Shown: one piece after another, positions 1 to 9,080 of the stretch
How the letters are laid out: every line of letters starts with the position of its first letter
How positions within the stretch are numbered: position 1 is the first letter of the stretch
Assembly (NCBI RefSeq): GCF_003583935.1
Contig: NZ_QYRN01000008.1
Location: 124,001 to 188,000, forward strand
Origin: Aureimonas flava
Lineage (GTDB): Bacteria; Pseudomonadota; Alphaproteobacteria; Rhizobiales; Rhizobiaceae
Length of the DNA: 64,000 bases
Direction: 5' to 3'
Notes under the pieces: model-generated
Told to the model about the DNA's origin: nothing
The model's database searches: none
Seen by the model: the letters and a program-made list of their open reading frames with translations, nothing else
Made by a program: the position numbers and the translations under genes

Positions 1-782
1 GGCTCGGTGAACGGGAAGAAGCTCGGCCGGAAGCGCATCTCGAGGCTCGGTACCTCGAAGAACGCCTTGCAGAACTCGGTCAGCACCCACTTCATGTTGG
101 CGATGTTGGCCGTCCGGTCGACCACCAGCCCCTCCACCTGGTGGAACATGGGCGTGTGCGTCGCGTCCGAATCCTGCCGGTAGGTCTTGCCGGGGATCAC
201 GATGCGGATCGGCGGGCGCGAGGCCTCCATGGTGCGGATCTGCACGGGCGAGGTGTGGGTGCGCAGGAGCTTGCGCTCCGCTCCCTCGCGCGGCTTCAGG
301 AAGAACGTGTCGTGCATCTCGCGCGCCGGGTGGCCTTCGGGAAAGTTCAGCGCGGTGAAGTTGTAGCGGTCGGTCTCGATGTCGGGCCCTTCCGCCACCG
401 AGAAGCCCATGTCGGCGAAGATCGCGGTGATCTCGTCCACCACCTGGGAGATCGGGTGGATGCGCCCGCGACCCACGGCGGCGGGACGCACCGGCAGCGT
501 GACGTCGAGCGTCTCGGCGGCCAGGCGCGCGTCGATCGCGGCTTCGGCCAGCCGTTCGCGCTTGGCGCCCATCGCGTCCTGCACGCGGTCGCGCAAGCCG
601 TTGAGCTTCGGCCCGAACTCGCGCCGCTCCTCGGCGTCCATCCGGCCGAGGCCCTTGAGCAGGTCGGAGATCTCCCCCTTCTTGCCGAGGGCGGCGAGGC
701 GCACGGCCTCCAGCGCGCCCTCGTCGGCGGCTTGGTCGATGTCCTGGAGATAGCGGGCTTCGATCGCGGACAGGTCCGTCAC
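1..782 (-). CDS. pheS: Phenylalanyl-tRNA synthetase alpha subunit (partial)
   Basis: This is the catalytic subunit that charges tRNA-Phe, working as an alpha2-beta2 tetramer with PheT in the cytoplasm. About 260 N-terminal residues are visible out of roughly 360; the gene runs off the left edge. The first 90 residues form the helical arm typical of the family. The catalytic domain follows, with [11 protein letters not shown], then [12 protein letters not shown], and a segment with [18 protein letters not shown]. The start is a GTG with GAGGAC just upstream; there is no better ATG. It lies downstream of rpmI and rplT on the same strand, the usual ribosomal-protein/PheST neighbourhood, although a kinase-like gene and a terminator separate them here. 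pheT would be expected just outside the window. Confidence 0.96.
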   Translation of the reverse strand, partial: MTDLSAIEARYLQDIDQAADEGALEAVRLAALGKKGEISDLLKGLGRMDAEERREFGPKLNGLRDRVQDAMGAKRERLAEAAIDARLAAETLDVTLPVRPAAVGRGRIHPISQVVDEITAIFADMGFSVAEGPDIETDRYNFTALNFPEGHPAREMHDTFFLKPREGAERKLLRTHTSPVQIRTMEASRPPIRIVIPGKTYRQDSDATHTPMFHQVEGLVVDRTANIANMKWVLTEFCKAFFEVPSLEMRFRPSFFPFTE

Positions 783-891
783 GGCGGGTCCTCACGGGCA
801 GGCGGCAGGATGCCGGAGGGCGCCAAAGGCCGCCCGGCGGCGCCTTCCTACAGCATCGACCGGCCGAGCAAAACGCTTTTCGCTCCGGGTC

Positions 892-1749
892 CTACAGGGA
901 CGGGCCGCCGTCCTCCTCGCTCCAGGTCGCCGCGGGCCTGGGCGCCAGCGGCCCGGGCATCGGGTCGACGCCCGTCAGCGCGGCCAGGAGGAAGGTCGTC
1001 GCCGCGACGTAGCGCAGAAGGTCCCCGCCGTTGTGAAGACGCAGCAGGAGGCGGCCGGGCCCGAGCGTCCAGGCCAGCCGGCAGAGATGGAGGCGCAGCC
1101 GCGTGGAGGCCGTCTCGGGCGCCCGGGCACGATAGGCGGCCATGGCGCGCAGCGGCGTCTGGGGATCGATCGCCCGATGGCAGACCTGGAAGAACAGGAG
1201 CCAGAGGTCGCGCGCCTGCGCGTCGGACAGCGGCATCGCCGCCTCCGGCTCCTCCTCGAAGTCGAACCAGACGAACCGCCCGCCGCCGAGCGGCGCCGTG
1301 TCGCGCGGGTGGGGACGACCATGGCACAGGCCGGCGGCGTGGATCTCGGCCAGCGAGCCGGCGAGCGCGACCAGGAGGGCGTCGTGCCGCGCCGTCTCGC
1401 CCTCCAGCCGCAGCCGCTTCAGGACGGCCTGCGTGTCCGAACCGGCGTCGGAGGCGCTGAGCGCCGTCGGCCCGGCGGGCGCCAGGTCGGGCACGGCGAT
1501 GCCGGCCGCGCGGAACCGGGCGCTCTTGCGCAGCTCTCGCGCCACGCGCTGGCGCGGGTCGGCCGGCGGCGAGGCGCTCCAGATGCCGGCCGGCAGGATG
1601 GCGGAGAGGCGGGCATGGACCCGGCAGCCGAACGAGACGCCCTCCTTGCCGAAATCCTTGATGAACACGGACCGGCCGTCCGGGCCGGTCGCGCGCAGAA
1701 CACGCCCCTCGCCGCCGTCGCCTGATCCCGTTCCGCCTGCCGCCCGCAC
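892..1749 (-). CDS. Kinase-fold protein, LPS-kinase/RIO-like
   Basis: This 285-residue protein looks like a small protein-kinase-fold enzyme of the lipopolysaccharide-kinase/InaA/RIO type. It has a glycine-rich start, then VFIKDFG, where the lysine fits the ATP-binding position. A helix with RVARELRKS follows, then the loop CHGRPHPRDTAPLGGG and the strand FVWFDFEEEP, matching the catalytic loop and the metal-binding DFx segment. The usual HGDLHPxN loop reads HGRPHPRD, so the catalytic aspartate could be the one after RxxxR; I recall such variants in relatives of Kdo and toluene-tolerance kinases. The C-terminal 120 residues are helical with a hydrophobic stretch. The substrate is unknown. The start is a GTG and could lie elsewhere. 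It sits between rplT and pheS. Confidence 0.6.
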   Translation of the reverse strand: MRAAGGTGSGDGGEGRVLRATGPDGRSVFIKDFGKEGVSFGCRVHARLSAILPAGIWSASPPADPRQRVARELRKSARFRAAGIAVPDLAPAGPTALSASDAGSDTQAVLKRLRLEGETARHDALLVALAGSLAEIHAAGLCHGRPHPRDTAPLGGGRFVWFDFEEEPEAAMPLSDAQARDLWLLFFQVCHRAIDPQTPLRAMAAYRARAPETASTRLRLHLCRLAWTLGPGRLLLRLHNGGDLLRYVAATTFLLAALTGVDPMPGPLAPRPAATWSEEDGGPSL

Positions 1750-1897
1750 CGTTTTCCGCTCCGCCGATCGCTTCGCCGGCGGGGATCGCGCTCGCCGCGC
1801 CGCCGCCTCAACCTCTGGTCGAAACGGCTAGCACGCCTGTCATGGAACTGTCATCCGAAACTCGCGAAGGCCCGGGCGAGCCGGGTCGCGGACCACG

Positions 1898-1934
1898 AAA
1901 AAAGGCCCGCGACGGTGTCCGTCGCGGGCCTTTT
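1898..1934 (-). terminator. Intrinsic terminator after rplT
   Basis: A 13-base stem (AAAGGCCCGCGAC with its complement, seven-base loop) is followed on the minus strand by a run of six T. It lies 31 bases after the rplT stop and should end the rpmI-rplT transcript. Confidence 0.9.
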
Positions 1935-1964
1935 GGGTCGTCGATCCCGGAAGGGCGCTTCGCC

Positions 1965-2381
1965 TCAGGCGGCGCGCTTCTCGCCCACGGCGCGGGCATG
2001 GGCGGTCTCGCTCTCGTCCTTGATGTAGCCGAGCGCGGTGCGCGCCTGCTCCACCAAGGCGGCGAAGGCCTCCGGCTCGTGGATCGCGATGTCCGAAAGC
2101 ACCTTGCGGTCCACCTCGATCCCGGCCTTGTTCAGGCCGTCGATGAAGCGGGCGTAGGTCAGGCCATGCTCGCGCACGCCGGCGTTGATGCGCTGGATCC
2201 ACAGGGCGCGGAAGTTGCGCTTCTTGACGCGGCGGTCGCGCGTGGCGAACTGCTTGGAGCGGTCCACGGCCGCCTTGGCGGCGCGGATCGTGTTCTTGCG
2301 GCGGCCGTAGAAGCCCTTGGCGGCCTTCAGGACCTTCTTGTGCTTGGCGTGGGACGTGACGCCCCGCTTGACGCGTGCCAT
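1965..2381 (-). CDS. rplT: 50S ribosomal protein L20
   Basis: L20 binds 23S rRNA early in assembly of the large ribosomal subunit. The 138-residue product starts [19 protein letters not shown] and continues with the basic helix [14 protein letters not shown], both hallmarks of the family. The globular C-terminal half includes [19 protein letters not shown] and ends in a longer tail than the roughly 118-residue form of Gram-positive bacteria, as is usual in alphaproteobacteria. It follows rpmI by 38 bases on the same strand and is closed by a strong terminator. Confidence 0.98.
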   Translation of the reverse strand: MARVKRGVTSHAKHKKVLKAAKGFYGRRKNTIRAAKAAVDRSKQFATRDRRVKKRNFRALWIQRINAGVREHGLTYARFIDGLNKAGIEVDRKVLSDIAIHEPEAFAALVEQARTALGYIKDESETAHARAVGEKRAA

Positions 2382-2419
2382 GATCTTATCTCCTTGAAAT
2401 CTTTAGGGCCCGACCGCGT

Positions 2420-2620
2420 TCAGCGGTTGTAGGGCATGTAGATCTTGACGATCTTGGCATCCGCCTCGCTGAGGATCATCGTCCCGCGCGAGTCGCGAAT
2501 GAAGTCGTTGGAGCGCTTGATCATGCCGTGGCGCTTGCCGGCGGCGCCCGCCTTGACCTTGCCCGAGGCGGTCATGCGGAACCGCTTCTTGGCGGCCGAC
2601 TTGGTCTTCATCTTGGGCAT
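2420..2620 (-). CDS. rpmI: 50S ribosomal protein L35
   Basis: This 66-residue basic protein of the large subunit begins [20 protein letters not shown] and contains [19 protein letters not shown], both typical of L35. An AGGAG element (GAGGAGAGCAAA) precedes the ATG. It is the first gene of an rpmI-rplT unit. Unlike in enterobacteria, infC is not directly upstream; it lies about 1 kb away as its own unit, with a plus-strand PAS-like gene between them. Confidence 0.97.
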   Translation of the reverse strand: MPKMKTKSAAKKRFRMTASGKVKAGAAGKRHGMIKRSNDFIRDSRGTMILSEADAKIVKIYMPYNR

Positions 2621-2892
2621 TTTGCTCTCCTCGATCGGAAAATCGCGCCCCGCATCGACCGGCCCGGACGGGCGGCCGAATCAAATCCCGTGAAGGATCG
2701 GGGGAAACACGACAGCATCAGAACCGGCACGGCATGCCCTGCCGGCCGGTTCGCGTGAACGGGCGGCTTATACAGAGACCGCCGGCACGACGCAAGATAG
2801 TGCCGGTCGCGTCGAGAATCCGACCGATAATTGATGGTTTGCAGAGGATTGCACGCGATAGTTTGCGGCGAGCCCTCTCCTGCTGCCCGACC

Positions 2893-3588
2893 ATGACCCA
2901 CACGCCCTGCCCCATAGGACACCCGACCGCCCTCGCCCTTCGCCTGAGCGAGGCGGCGCTGGAATCCTCCGGCTGGCACACCGTGGCACAGGCTTTGGAG
3001 ACGGAGGCGGGCGCCGGCTTCGCCCTGCGCTTCCAGGCGCACGGGTCCGGCAGCCTGCCCGCCCCGGACCACCGCGCGACCCGGATCGTGCTGTCCGTGC
3101 CGGACCTCGGGACCTGGACCATGGACCTGCCGGCCGGCTCCGGCGGCGCGCTGGCGCTCGCGGTGCCGCTGCGCGAGGCGCTGGCGCTCGCCATGCGTCT
3201 TCGCGAGGGCCTGCCGCTCAGCCTCGCCGAGCTCGAGGCGGTGCTGGACCCGCTGCCCTACGCGACCATGCTCCTCGACGGAGAGGCCGGGCTCCTGTTC
3301 GCCAACGCGGCGGGCGAGGACCTCCTGGCCAGCCGCCGTCTCTTCCTGCCGTCCCGGCCGGGCGCCCCGCTGCGGCCTGTCCAGGGGCAGACCGACGAGG
3401 CGCTGGACGCGGCGGTCGCCGACATCCTGCACCGGCGCGACACCGGCGCGCGATGGGTCGCGCGGGGGCCGGACGGGGCGCATCTCGTGATCCACCTCCA
3501 GCCGGTGGGCCCGGCGCACGCCGAGCGCGGCGCGGCGCGCATCCTGATGACGCTGCGCTCCATCGGCGCGGCGGAGACCCTCGGATAG
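2893..3588 (+). CDS. PAS-like sensor domain protein without output domain
   Basis: I take the start at the ATG before THTPCPIGHPTAL, giving 231 residues; an upstream in-frame ATG at 2734 exists but its product start has poor composition. The middle part (LEAVLDPLPYATMLLDGEAG then LLFANAAGEDLLASRR) looks like the PAS-type sensor half of LuxR-family regulators found in rhizobia. Those proteins carry a C-terminal helix-turn-helix; none is visible here, and the frame stops 28 bases before the infC terminator. It may be a stand-alone sensor or a shortened regulator. It sits alone between rpmI and infC, facing infC. The function is not known. Confidence 0.6.
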   Translation: MTHTPCPIGHPTALALRLSEAALESSGWHTVAQALETEAGAGFALRFQAHGSGSLPAPDHRATRIVLSVPDLGTWTMDLPAGSGGALALAVPLREALALAMRLREGLPLSLAELEAVLDPLPYATMLLDGEAGLLFANAAGEDLLASRRLFLPSRPGAPLRPVQGQTDEALDAAVADILHRRDTGARWVARGPDGAHLVIHLQPVGPAHAERGAARILMTLRSIGAAETLG

Positions 3589-3616
3589 GACCCGCCGGCC
3601 CGTCAGGCCGGGAAAC

Positions 3617-3645
3617 GAAAAAGGGCGACCCTCGCGGGCCGCCCT
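3617..3645 (-). terminator. Intrinsic terminator after infC
   Basis: The stem AGGGCG-G-CCC with loop GCGA and complement GGG-T-CGCCCT is followed by a run of five T on the minus strand. It lies 28 bases after the infC stop. Confidence 0.85.
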
Positions 3646-3673
3646 GAAACAGGTCGCATGGGCGCGGGGCGGA

Positions 3674-4213
3674 TCAGCCCTTGGGCGCCAGCACCATCAT
3701 CATCTGCCGGCCTTCCAGCTTCGGCTCCGCCTCAACCTTCGAGATCTCGGCGGTCTCCTCGCGCACGCGGTTGAGCAGGCGCATGCCCAGTTCCTGGTGC
3801 GCCATTTCGCGGCCGCGGAAGCGCAACGTCACCTTGACCTTGTCGCCTTCCTCGAAGAAGCGGCGCACCGCCTTCATCTTGGTCTCGTAGTCGTGGTCGT
3901 CGATGTTGGGACGCATCTTGATCTCCTTGACCTCGATGGTCTTCTGGCGACGACGCGCCTCGGCGGCCTTCTTCTGGCCTTCGTACTTGAGCTTGCCGAG
4001 ATCGAGGATCTTGCAGACCGGCGGAACGGCGGTCGGCACGATCTCCACGAGGTCCAGCCCGGCCTCCTCGGCCAGCGCGAGCGCCTCCTGGGTGGGGATC
4101 GCACCCCGGTTCTGGCCGTCGGCGTCGATCAGCTGGACCTGGGGAACCCGGATCTCCCGGTTGGAGCGCGGCCCCTCCTTCTGGGTGGGCGGCGCACGAA
4201 ATGGTCTGCGAAT
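3674..4213 (-). CDS. infC: Translation initiation factor IF-3
   Basis: IF-3 binds the 30S subunit and checks start-codon and initiator-tRNA pairing. The frame gives 179 residues if started at the ATT codon at 4213-4211, reading [20 protein letters not shown]. That is the conserved rhizobial N terminus, and AUU is the classic infC start used for autoregulation. The N domain has [20 protein letters not shown] and the C domain has [16 protein letters not shown] and [16 protein letters not shown]. Starting at the internal GTG (4048) would remove the whole N domain. It is transcribed divergently from an alpha/beta hydrolase and ends at its own terminator. Confidence 0.96.
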   Translation of the reverse strand: MRRPFRAPPTQKEGPRSNREIRVPQVQLIDADGQNRGAIPTQEALALAEEAGLDLVEIVPTAVPPVCKILDLGKLKYEGQKKAAEARRRQKTIEVKEIKMRPNIDDHDYETKMKAVRRFFEEGDKVKVTLRFRGREMAHQELGMRLLNRVREETAEISKVEAEPKLEGRQMMMVLAPKG

Positions 4214-4415
4214 GGTCGTTGACTCCGGCTGTTGACGTTCGACTCTTCGGTCACGAAAACTGGTCCGGATCGGAGGGGCGCCGGGACGCGCGAAGGCGTT
4301 GCCCGACTCTTCCGACCGGAGACTGTCGCCTCATATAGCACGCTCCGGCTTCGATTTCACGCCGGGAGCGAGAAAAAAGGCCGGAATCCCGCCACACCCG
4401 CGCCATGGAGGCCCG

Positions 4416-5210
4416 ATGACCGAGGCACCCCCCACCCCGACGCCGCCCCGCTTCGAGACCGTGCCCCATTCGGGCGAGCGCCTCGCCTATCTCGCGGTCG
4501 AGGGGCGAGACGAGGGGCCGACGCTCGTCTGGCTCGGCGGCTTCCGCTCGGACATGCGCGGCACCAAGGCCGAGGTCCTGTCGGCGCTGTGCGAACGCGA
4601 AGGCCTGCCCTTCCTGCGCTTCGACTATTCGGGGCACGGCGGGTCCGAGGGCCGCTTCGAGGACGGCACGATCTCCGGCTGGACCGAGGACGCGGCGGCG
4701 ATGATCGCGGCGCGCACGCGCGGGCCGCTCCTCCTGGTCGGCTCGTCGATGGGCGCCTGGATCGCCCTGCGCCTCGCCCAGCGCCTGCCCGGCCGCGTCC
4801 GCTGCCTGCTCCTGCTGGCGCCGGCGCCGGACTTCACCACCCGCCTCGTGGAGCCGCGACTGACGGCGCAGGATCGCGCCGCGCTGGCGCGCGACGGCTT
4901 CATCGCGGAACCCTCGCCCTATTCCGACCAGCCCACGGTCTACACGCGCCGGCTGATCGAGGACGGGGCGGCGGCCGCCGTGATGACAGGGCCGATCGCG
5001 CTCGACCTGCCGGTGCACGTGATCCAGGGCATGGAGGATCCCGACGTGCCCCACGCCCACGCGCTGGAACTCGTCTCGCTCCTGCCCTCCGCCGGCGTCA
5101 CGCTGACCCTGGTGAAGGACGGCGACCACCGCCTGTCGCGGCCGGAGGACCTCCAGCGCATGGAACGGGCGGTGCTCGCGCTGCTAGGGGAAGGCGCCGC
5201 GAGCGCCTGA
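4416..5210 (+). CDS. Alpha/beta hydrolase, ABHD10-like
   Basis: This 264-residue serine hydrolase has the nucleophile elbow LVGSSMGAWIAL, an oxyanion region LVWLGGFRSDMRGTK, the segment FDYSGHGGSEGRF, and a late histidine in KDGDHRLSRPEDL that completes a Ser-Asp-His triad. The arrangement resembles ABHD10-type acyl-protein thioesterases and acyl-glucuronide esterases. The actual substrate cannot be told. I chose the ATG at 4416 because GGAG stands five bases upstream and the residues before it are poorly conserved in character. It is divergent from infC, a pairing common in rhizobia, and shares the 202-base promoter region. Confidence 0.88.
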   Translation: MTEAPPTPTPPRFETVPHSGERLAYLAVEGRDEGPTLVWLGGFRSDMRGTKAEVLSALCEREGLPFLRFDYSGHGGSEGRFEDGTISGWTEDAAAMIAARTRGPLLLVGSSMGAWIALRLAQRLPGRVRCLLLLAPAPDFTTRLVEPRLTAQDRAALARDGFIAEPSPYSDQPTVYTRRLIEDGAAAAVMTGPIALDLPVHVIQGMEDPDVPHAHALELVSLLPSAGVTLTLVKDGDHRLSRPEDLQRMERAVLALLGEGAASA

Positions 5211-5474
5211 AGAAGGCGCCCCGGCGGCCCCGCGGCCATTCCGCGACAAACGCGTGACGTTTGCGCAACAGCGGCAAGACGGCGCCCGCCACCCAGCGCA
5301 AAGCCCCGGTTTGGCGGGTTTGAAGGACGAGGGCGGAATTTTCCCCGCCCGTCCCTTGCCGCCTCCAGGCTGCCGCCTACCTTGCCTGCGCGTTTTGGGT
5401 GATTGACAGCATTCGGCACTGCACACACGATACTCCCCGAGCGAGGACGGGTCGCTCGTTCGACGGAGATCGTG

Positions 5475-6107
5475 ATGATTTTTCGGCGCTTTCTCGGCGT
5501 GACGGTCGCTTTGTGCCTGCAATCCGCCGCCACCCTCGCGGCCGATGCCGCAGTGCACTCGGACAGGTCGGGGCACGGCGACGCGATGCTGGTGGGCGGC
5601 CCGATCAAGCAGCCCTTCGGCCATCGCGCCTTCTGCCTGCGCCAGCCCGAGGAGTGCGGGCCGACGGCGAACGCCGACCGGCCGCCTCCGGTGCTGGACG
5701 ACGCGCTGATGGCCACCGTGGCGCGCATCAACACGGCGGTGAACGCCGAGATCGAGCCGGTCAGCGATCAGGTCCTCTACGGCCAGGAGGAGTTCTGGGC
5801 GATCCCCACCACCCAGGGCGACTGCGAGGACTACGCCCTCCTGAAGCGCGCGCGGCTCCACGCGGCCGGCATCCCCCTGTCCGACCTCCTGCTGACGGTG
5901 GTGAACAAGACCGACGGGACGGGCCACGCCATCCTCACCCTGCGGACCATGTCCGGCGACTTCGTGCTGGACAATCTCGACTGGCGGGTGCGCCGCTGGA
6001 ACGAGGTGCCCTACCGCTTCGTGAAGCGGCAGTCGCCGCGCAACGCCGGCGAATGGCTGGAGATCGAGAGCGCGCCCGAGCCGCTGGTGAGCTCGGTCTC
6101 GCGCTGA
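5475..6107 (+). CDS. Exported transglutaminase-like cysteine peptidase (BTLCP)
   Basis: The 210-residue product starts with a signal peptide (MIFRRFLGVTVALCLQSAA, cut near TLAADA). The body matches the bacterial transglutaminase-like cysteine proteinase family (DUF920): the catalytic Cys is in QGDCEDYALLKR, the His in GTGHAILTLRT and the Asp in VLDNLDWRVRRW. Such proteins act in the periplasm, and LapG relatives cleave adhesins; the substrate here is unknown. An RBS-like GGAGATCGTG precedes the ATG. No LapD-like partner is seen nearby. A possible role in processing a surface adhesin is only inference. Confidence 0.88.
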   Translation: MIFRRFLGVTVALCLQSAATLAADAAVHSDRSGHGDAMLVGGPIKQPFGHRAFCLRQPEECGPTANADRPPPVLDDALMATVARINTAVNAEIEPVSDQVLYGQEEFWAIPTTQGDCEDYALLKRARLHAAGIPLSDLLLTVVNKTDGTGHAILTLRTMSGDFVLDNLDWRVRRWNEVPYRFVKRQSPRNAGEWLEIESAPEPLVSSVSR

Positions 6108-6183
6108 GCCGCTCGCGTCCCGCCGCGCGGGGCTCGGGATCGGGTGCGGGACAGCGCGTCGCCCTTGGGCTATGGACGGCCCG

Positions 6184-6342
6184 ATGAGCAAGCTCTTCTC
6201 CTTTCTGATCGTGCTGGCGATGGCGCTCCAGATCGTCCGCCCGCTGGGCCTGCCGGGCCTCCGGCGGCGCGGCGACTTCTGGAAGCTCGCGATCGGCGCC
6301 ATGGTGGTGTTCGGCCTCGACGTCCTGCTGCGTCCGCACTGA
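6184..6342 (+). CDS. Small membrane protein of 52 residues
   Basis: The frame encodes MSKLFSFLIVLAMALQIVRP, then a basic GLRRRGDFWK turn and a second hydrophobic segment LAIGAMVVFGLDVLL. Two membrane helices with a short loop are therefore likely. It lies 112 bases before murA on the same strand. Codon use fits the neighbours, with G or C at nearly all third positions. I recall similar short proteins next to murA in rhizobia but cannot name a function. Confidence 0.65.
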   Translation: MSKLFSFLIVLAMALQIVRPLGLPGLRRRGDFWKLAIGAMVVFGLDVLLRPH

Positions 6343-6454
6343 GCCCACACGGCTCCCGGCGCGCCGGATTTGATCGGGGCGGAGGGCTCGTGTAGGAGAC
6401 GCGCTTTCACAACTGCGTCGACCGCACGGCTCGGCCAGCGCGCCGGATTTTCCC

Positions 6455-7744
6455 ATGGATCGCATTCGCATTCGCGGCGGCAACGCCCTCAACGGGACGA
6501 TCCCGATCTCGGGCGCCAAGAACGCGGCCCTGCCGCTGATGATCGCCTCGCTCCTCACCGACGACACGCTGACGCTGGAGAACGTGCCGCACCTGGCCGA
6601 CGTCGAGCAGCTCATCCGTATCCTCGGCAACCACGGCGTCGACTATACCGTGTCGGGCAAGCGGCTGGCGACGCAGGCCTCCTCGGGCCGCACCATCCAC
6701 TTCACCGCCCGCACCATCGTCGACACCACCGCGCCCTACGAGCTGGTCTCCAAGATGCGCGCGAGCTTCTGGGTGATCGGCCCGCTGCTCGCCCGCTGCC
6801 ACAAGGCGCGCGTCTCGCTGCCCGGCGGCTGCGCCATCGGCACGCGGCCGGTGGACCTCTTCATCGAGGGGCTTCAGGCGCTGGGCGCGACGATCGACAT
6901 CGACGCCGGCTACATCGTCGCCGAGGCCAAGGGCGGGCTGGTCGGCAACCGCTACACCTTCCCCAAGGTCTCGGTCGGCGCGACGCACGTCATGATGATG
7001 GCGGCCTCGCTCGCCAAGGGGCAGACGGTGATCGAGAACGCCGCGCGCGAGCCCGAGGTGGCCGACCTCGCCGCCTGCCTCAACGCCATGGGCGCCAAGA
7101 TCTCGGGCGCCGGCACCGCCACCATCACGATCGACGGGGTCCCCGCGCTCTCGGGTGCGCGTCACCGCGTGCTGCCCGACCGGATCGAGACCGGCACCTA
7201 CGCCATGGCGGTCGCCATGACCGGCGGCGACGTGACGCTCGAGGGCACGCATTCGGGCCTCCTGCAGACCGCGCTGACCGCGCTCGGCGACGCGGGCGCC
7301 GAGATCACCGACACGTCCGGCGGCCTGCGGATCGTGCGCAACGGCGGCGGCATCCGACCGGTGGACGTCGTCACCGACCCGTTCCCCGGCTTCCCGACCG
7401 ACCTCCAGGCCCAGTTCATGGCGCTGATGACGCGCTCGGACGGCGTCTCGCACATCACCGAGACGATCTTCGAGAACCGCTTCATGCACGTGCAGGAACT
7501 GGCGCGCCTGGGCGCCCGGATCTCCCTCTCGGGCCAGATGGCCCGCGTCGAGGGCGTGCCGCGCCTCGTGGGCGCTCCGGTGATGGCCACCGACCTTCGC
7601 GCCTCGGTCAGCCTGGTGATCGCCGGTCTCGTCGCGGAGGGCGAGACGCTGGTCAACCGCGTCTACCATCTGGACCGCGGCTTCGAGCGCCTGGAGGAGA
7701 AGCTGGGCGCCTGCGGCGCCGAGGTGGAGCGCATCTCCGGCTGA
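6455..7744 (+). CDS. murA: UDP-N-acetylglucosamine 1-carboxyvinyltransferase
   Basis: MurA transfers enolpyruvate from PEP to UDP-GlcNAc, the first committed step of peptidoglycan synthesis. The 429-residue protein has the substrate-binding start [17 protein letters not shown] and the active-site cysteine (residue 126, in [15 protein letters not shown]) that is the target of fosfomycin. The C-terminal half contains [18 protein letters not shown] and the end [20 protein letters not shown]. Length is normal. It stands between a small membrane protein and infA on the same strand. Confidence 0.98.
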   Translation: MDRIRIRGGNALNGTIPISGAKNAALPLMIASLLTDDTLTLENVPHLADVEQLIRILGNHGVDYTVSGKRLATQASSGRTIHFTARTIVDTTAPYELVSKMRASFWVIGPLLARCHKARVSLPGGCAIGTRPVDLFIEGLQALGATIDIDAGYIVAEAKGGLVGNRYTFPKVSVGATHVMMMAASLAKGQTVIENAAREPEVADLAACLNAMGAKISGAGTATITIDGVPALSGARHRVLPDRIETGTYAMAVAMTGGDVTLEGTHSGLLQTALTALGDAGAEITDTSGGLRIVRNGGGIRPVDVVTDPFPGFPTDLQAQFMALMTRSDGVSHITETIFENRFMHVQELARLGARISLSGQMARVEGVPRLVGAPVMATDLRASVSLVIAGLVAEGETLVNRVYHLDRGFERLEEKLGACGAEVERISG

Positions 7745-7914
7745 GCCGGGGCGCTCCCGTGGCCTAAAACGGCGGCAAGGCTTGCTTTTTGCCGCGCGAA
7801 ATCCGATCTAGGGCACGAAATCACCCAACGACGAGGTCGCCCAGCGGGGCGCACCGAGATTCAGGAGGGAGGACGCGCGGCGTCCGCCCCCCCGCAACGA
7901 GGCCCGATAGGCGC

Positions 7915-8133
7915 ATGGCGAAAGAAGAAGTTCTCGAGTTTCCCGGCACGGTCACCGAACTGCTGCCCAACGCGACCTTCCGCATCAAGCTCGAGAACGA
8001 CCACGAGATCATCGCCCACACGGCGGGCCGGATGCGCAAGAACCGCATCCGCGTTCTGACGGGCGACAAGGTGCTCGTCGAGATGACGCCCTACGACCTC
8101 ACCAAGGGCCGCATCACCTACCGCTTCAAGTAA
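7915..8133 (+). CDS. infA: Translation initiation factor IF-1
   Basis: IF-1 is a 72-residue OB-fold protein that occupies the ribosomal A site during initiation. The sequence [19 protein letters not shown], then [20 protein letters not shown] and a final GRITYRFK are diagnostic. It starts a tight row infA-maf-yacG, with gaps of six and five bases, which is a common alphaproteobacterial operon. A GGAGGGAGGA purine stretch at 7864-7873 is too far upstream to be the RBS and may belong to the leader. Confidence 0.98.
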   Translation: MAKEEVLEFPGTVTELLPNATFRIKLENDHEIIAHTAGRMRKNRIRVLTGDKVLVEMTPYDLTKGRITYRFK

Positions 8134-8139
8134 GCCGCG

Positions 8140-8772
8140 ATGTCGGCCGTGCCGCACAGCGCGCTGGTGCTCGCCTCGGGCTCGCCGCGACGGCTGGAGC
8201 TTCTCCAGCAGGTCGGCATCGAGCCCGCGCGGCTGCTGGCCACCGCCGTCGACGAGACCCCGGAGCGTTCCGAGCACCCGCGCTCGCTCGCCAAGCGCCT
8301 GTCGCGCGCCAAGGCCCTGGCCGCGCACGCGGCGCTGGCCGCGCGCGGCGAGAGCGGGGGCACGTTCGTGCTCGGCGCCGACACGGTGGTCTCGCTCGGC
8401 CGGCAGGTCGTGCCCAAGGCCGAGATCGCGGAGGACGCGATCACCAATCTGCGCATCCTGTCGGGCCGCTCGCATCGCGTCTTCACCGGCGTGTGCGTGG
8501 TCACACCCGGCGGCAAGGCACGCCAGCGGCTGGTGGAAACCCGCATCCGCTTCAAGCGCCTGTCGCGCGACGAGATCGAGCGATACGTGGACAGCGGCGA
8601 GTGGCAGGGCAAGGCCGGCGGCTACGCCATCCAGGGCCTGGCCGGCGGCTTCGTGGTGCGCCTCGTCGGCTCCTATTCCAACGTCGTCGGCCTGCCGCTC
8701 TACGAGACCCTGTCGCTGCTGACGGGCGAAGGCTTCGTGATGCCGCGGCCAGGCGCCGCGCCGGCCGCCTGA
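8140..8772 (+). CDS. maf: Maf nucleoside triphosphate pyrophosphatase
   Basis: Maf-family proteins hydrolyse non-standard or excess nucleoside triphosphates to the monophosphate and diphosphate. The 210-residue product has the family start [20 protein letters not shown], the catalytic acidic segment [13 protein letters not shown], and [13 protein letters not shown] with [12 protein letters not shown] near the end. Length is typical. It lies six bases after infA and just before yacG, so it is probably co-transcribed with them. The exact nucleotide preference cannot be assigned. Confidence 0.94.
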   Translation: MSAVPHSALVLASGSPRRLELLQQVGIEPARLLATAVDETPERSEHPRSLAKRLSRAKALAAHAALAARGESGGTFVLGADTVVSLGRQVVPKAEIAEDAITNLRILSGRSHRVFTGVCVVTPGGKARQRLVETRIRFKRLSRDEIERYVDSGEWQGKAGGYAIQGLAGGFVVRLVGSYSNVVGLPLYETLSLLTGEGFVMPRPGAAPAA

Positions 8773-8777
8773 GACCC

Positions 8778-8972
8778 ATGGTCGCCGCCGTCACGGGGCT
8801 CCGCCCGACGCGTAAGTGCCCCGAATGCGGCCGCCCGTCCGCGCGCGCGAGCTTTCCCTTCTGCTCGCCGCGCTGCAAGGCGGTGGACCTCAACCGCTGG
8901 CTGTCGGGCTCCTACGTGATCCCCGGCCCCGCCGACGAGGGCGGCGCGCCGGGCGACGACGAGCGGTCCTGA
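8778..8972 (+). CDS. yacG: DNA gyrase inhibitor / zinc-ribbon protein YacG
   Basis: This 64-residue protein carries the YacG zinc-binding set C14-x2-C17 and C29-x3-C33 (CPECGRP and [20 protein letters not shown]). In E. coli YacG binds GyrB and inhibits gyrase. The tail is acidic. It is the last gene of the infA-maf-yacG row and is followed by a strong hairpin. The start is the ATG five bases after the maf stop. Confidence 0.92.
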   Translation: MVAAVTGLRPTRKCPECGRPSARASFPFCSPRCKAVDLNRWLSGSYVIPGPADEGGAPGDDERS

Positions 8973-8995
8973 CGATCGGGCCATCCCCATAAAAG

Positions 8996-9031
8996 AAAGC
9001 CGGCGTGCCGCATCGCGGCCGCCGGCTTTTT
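8996..9031. terminator. Bidirectional terminator between yacG and terC
   Basis: A ten-base stem (AAAGCCGGCG with its complement) has T runs on both strands. It can end the yacG transcript on the plus strand and the TerC gene transcript on the minus strand. Confidence 0.85.
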
Positions 9032-9080
9032 CGTGGGAGGTCCGCCGCCTCGGAAGGGCGAGCGGCGGACCGACCGGCCG

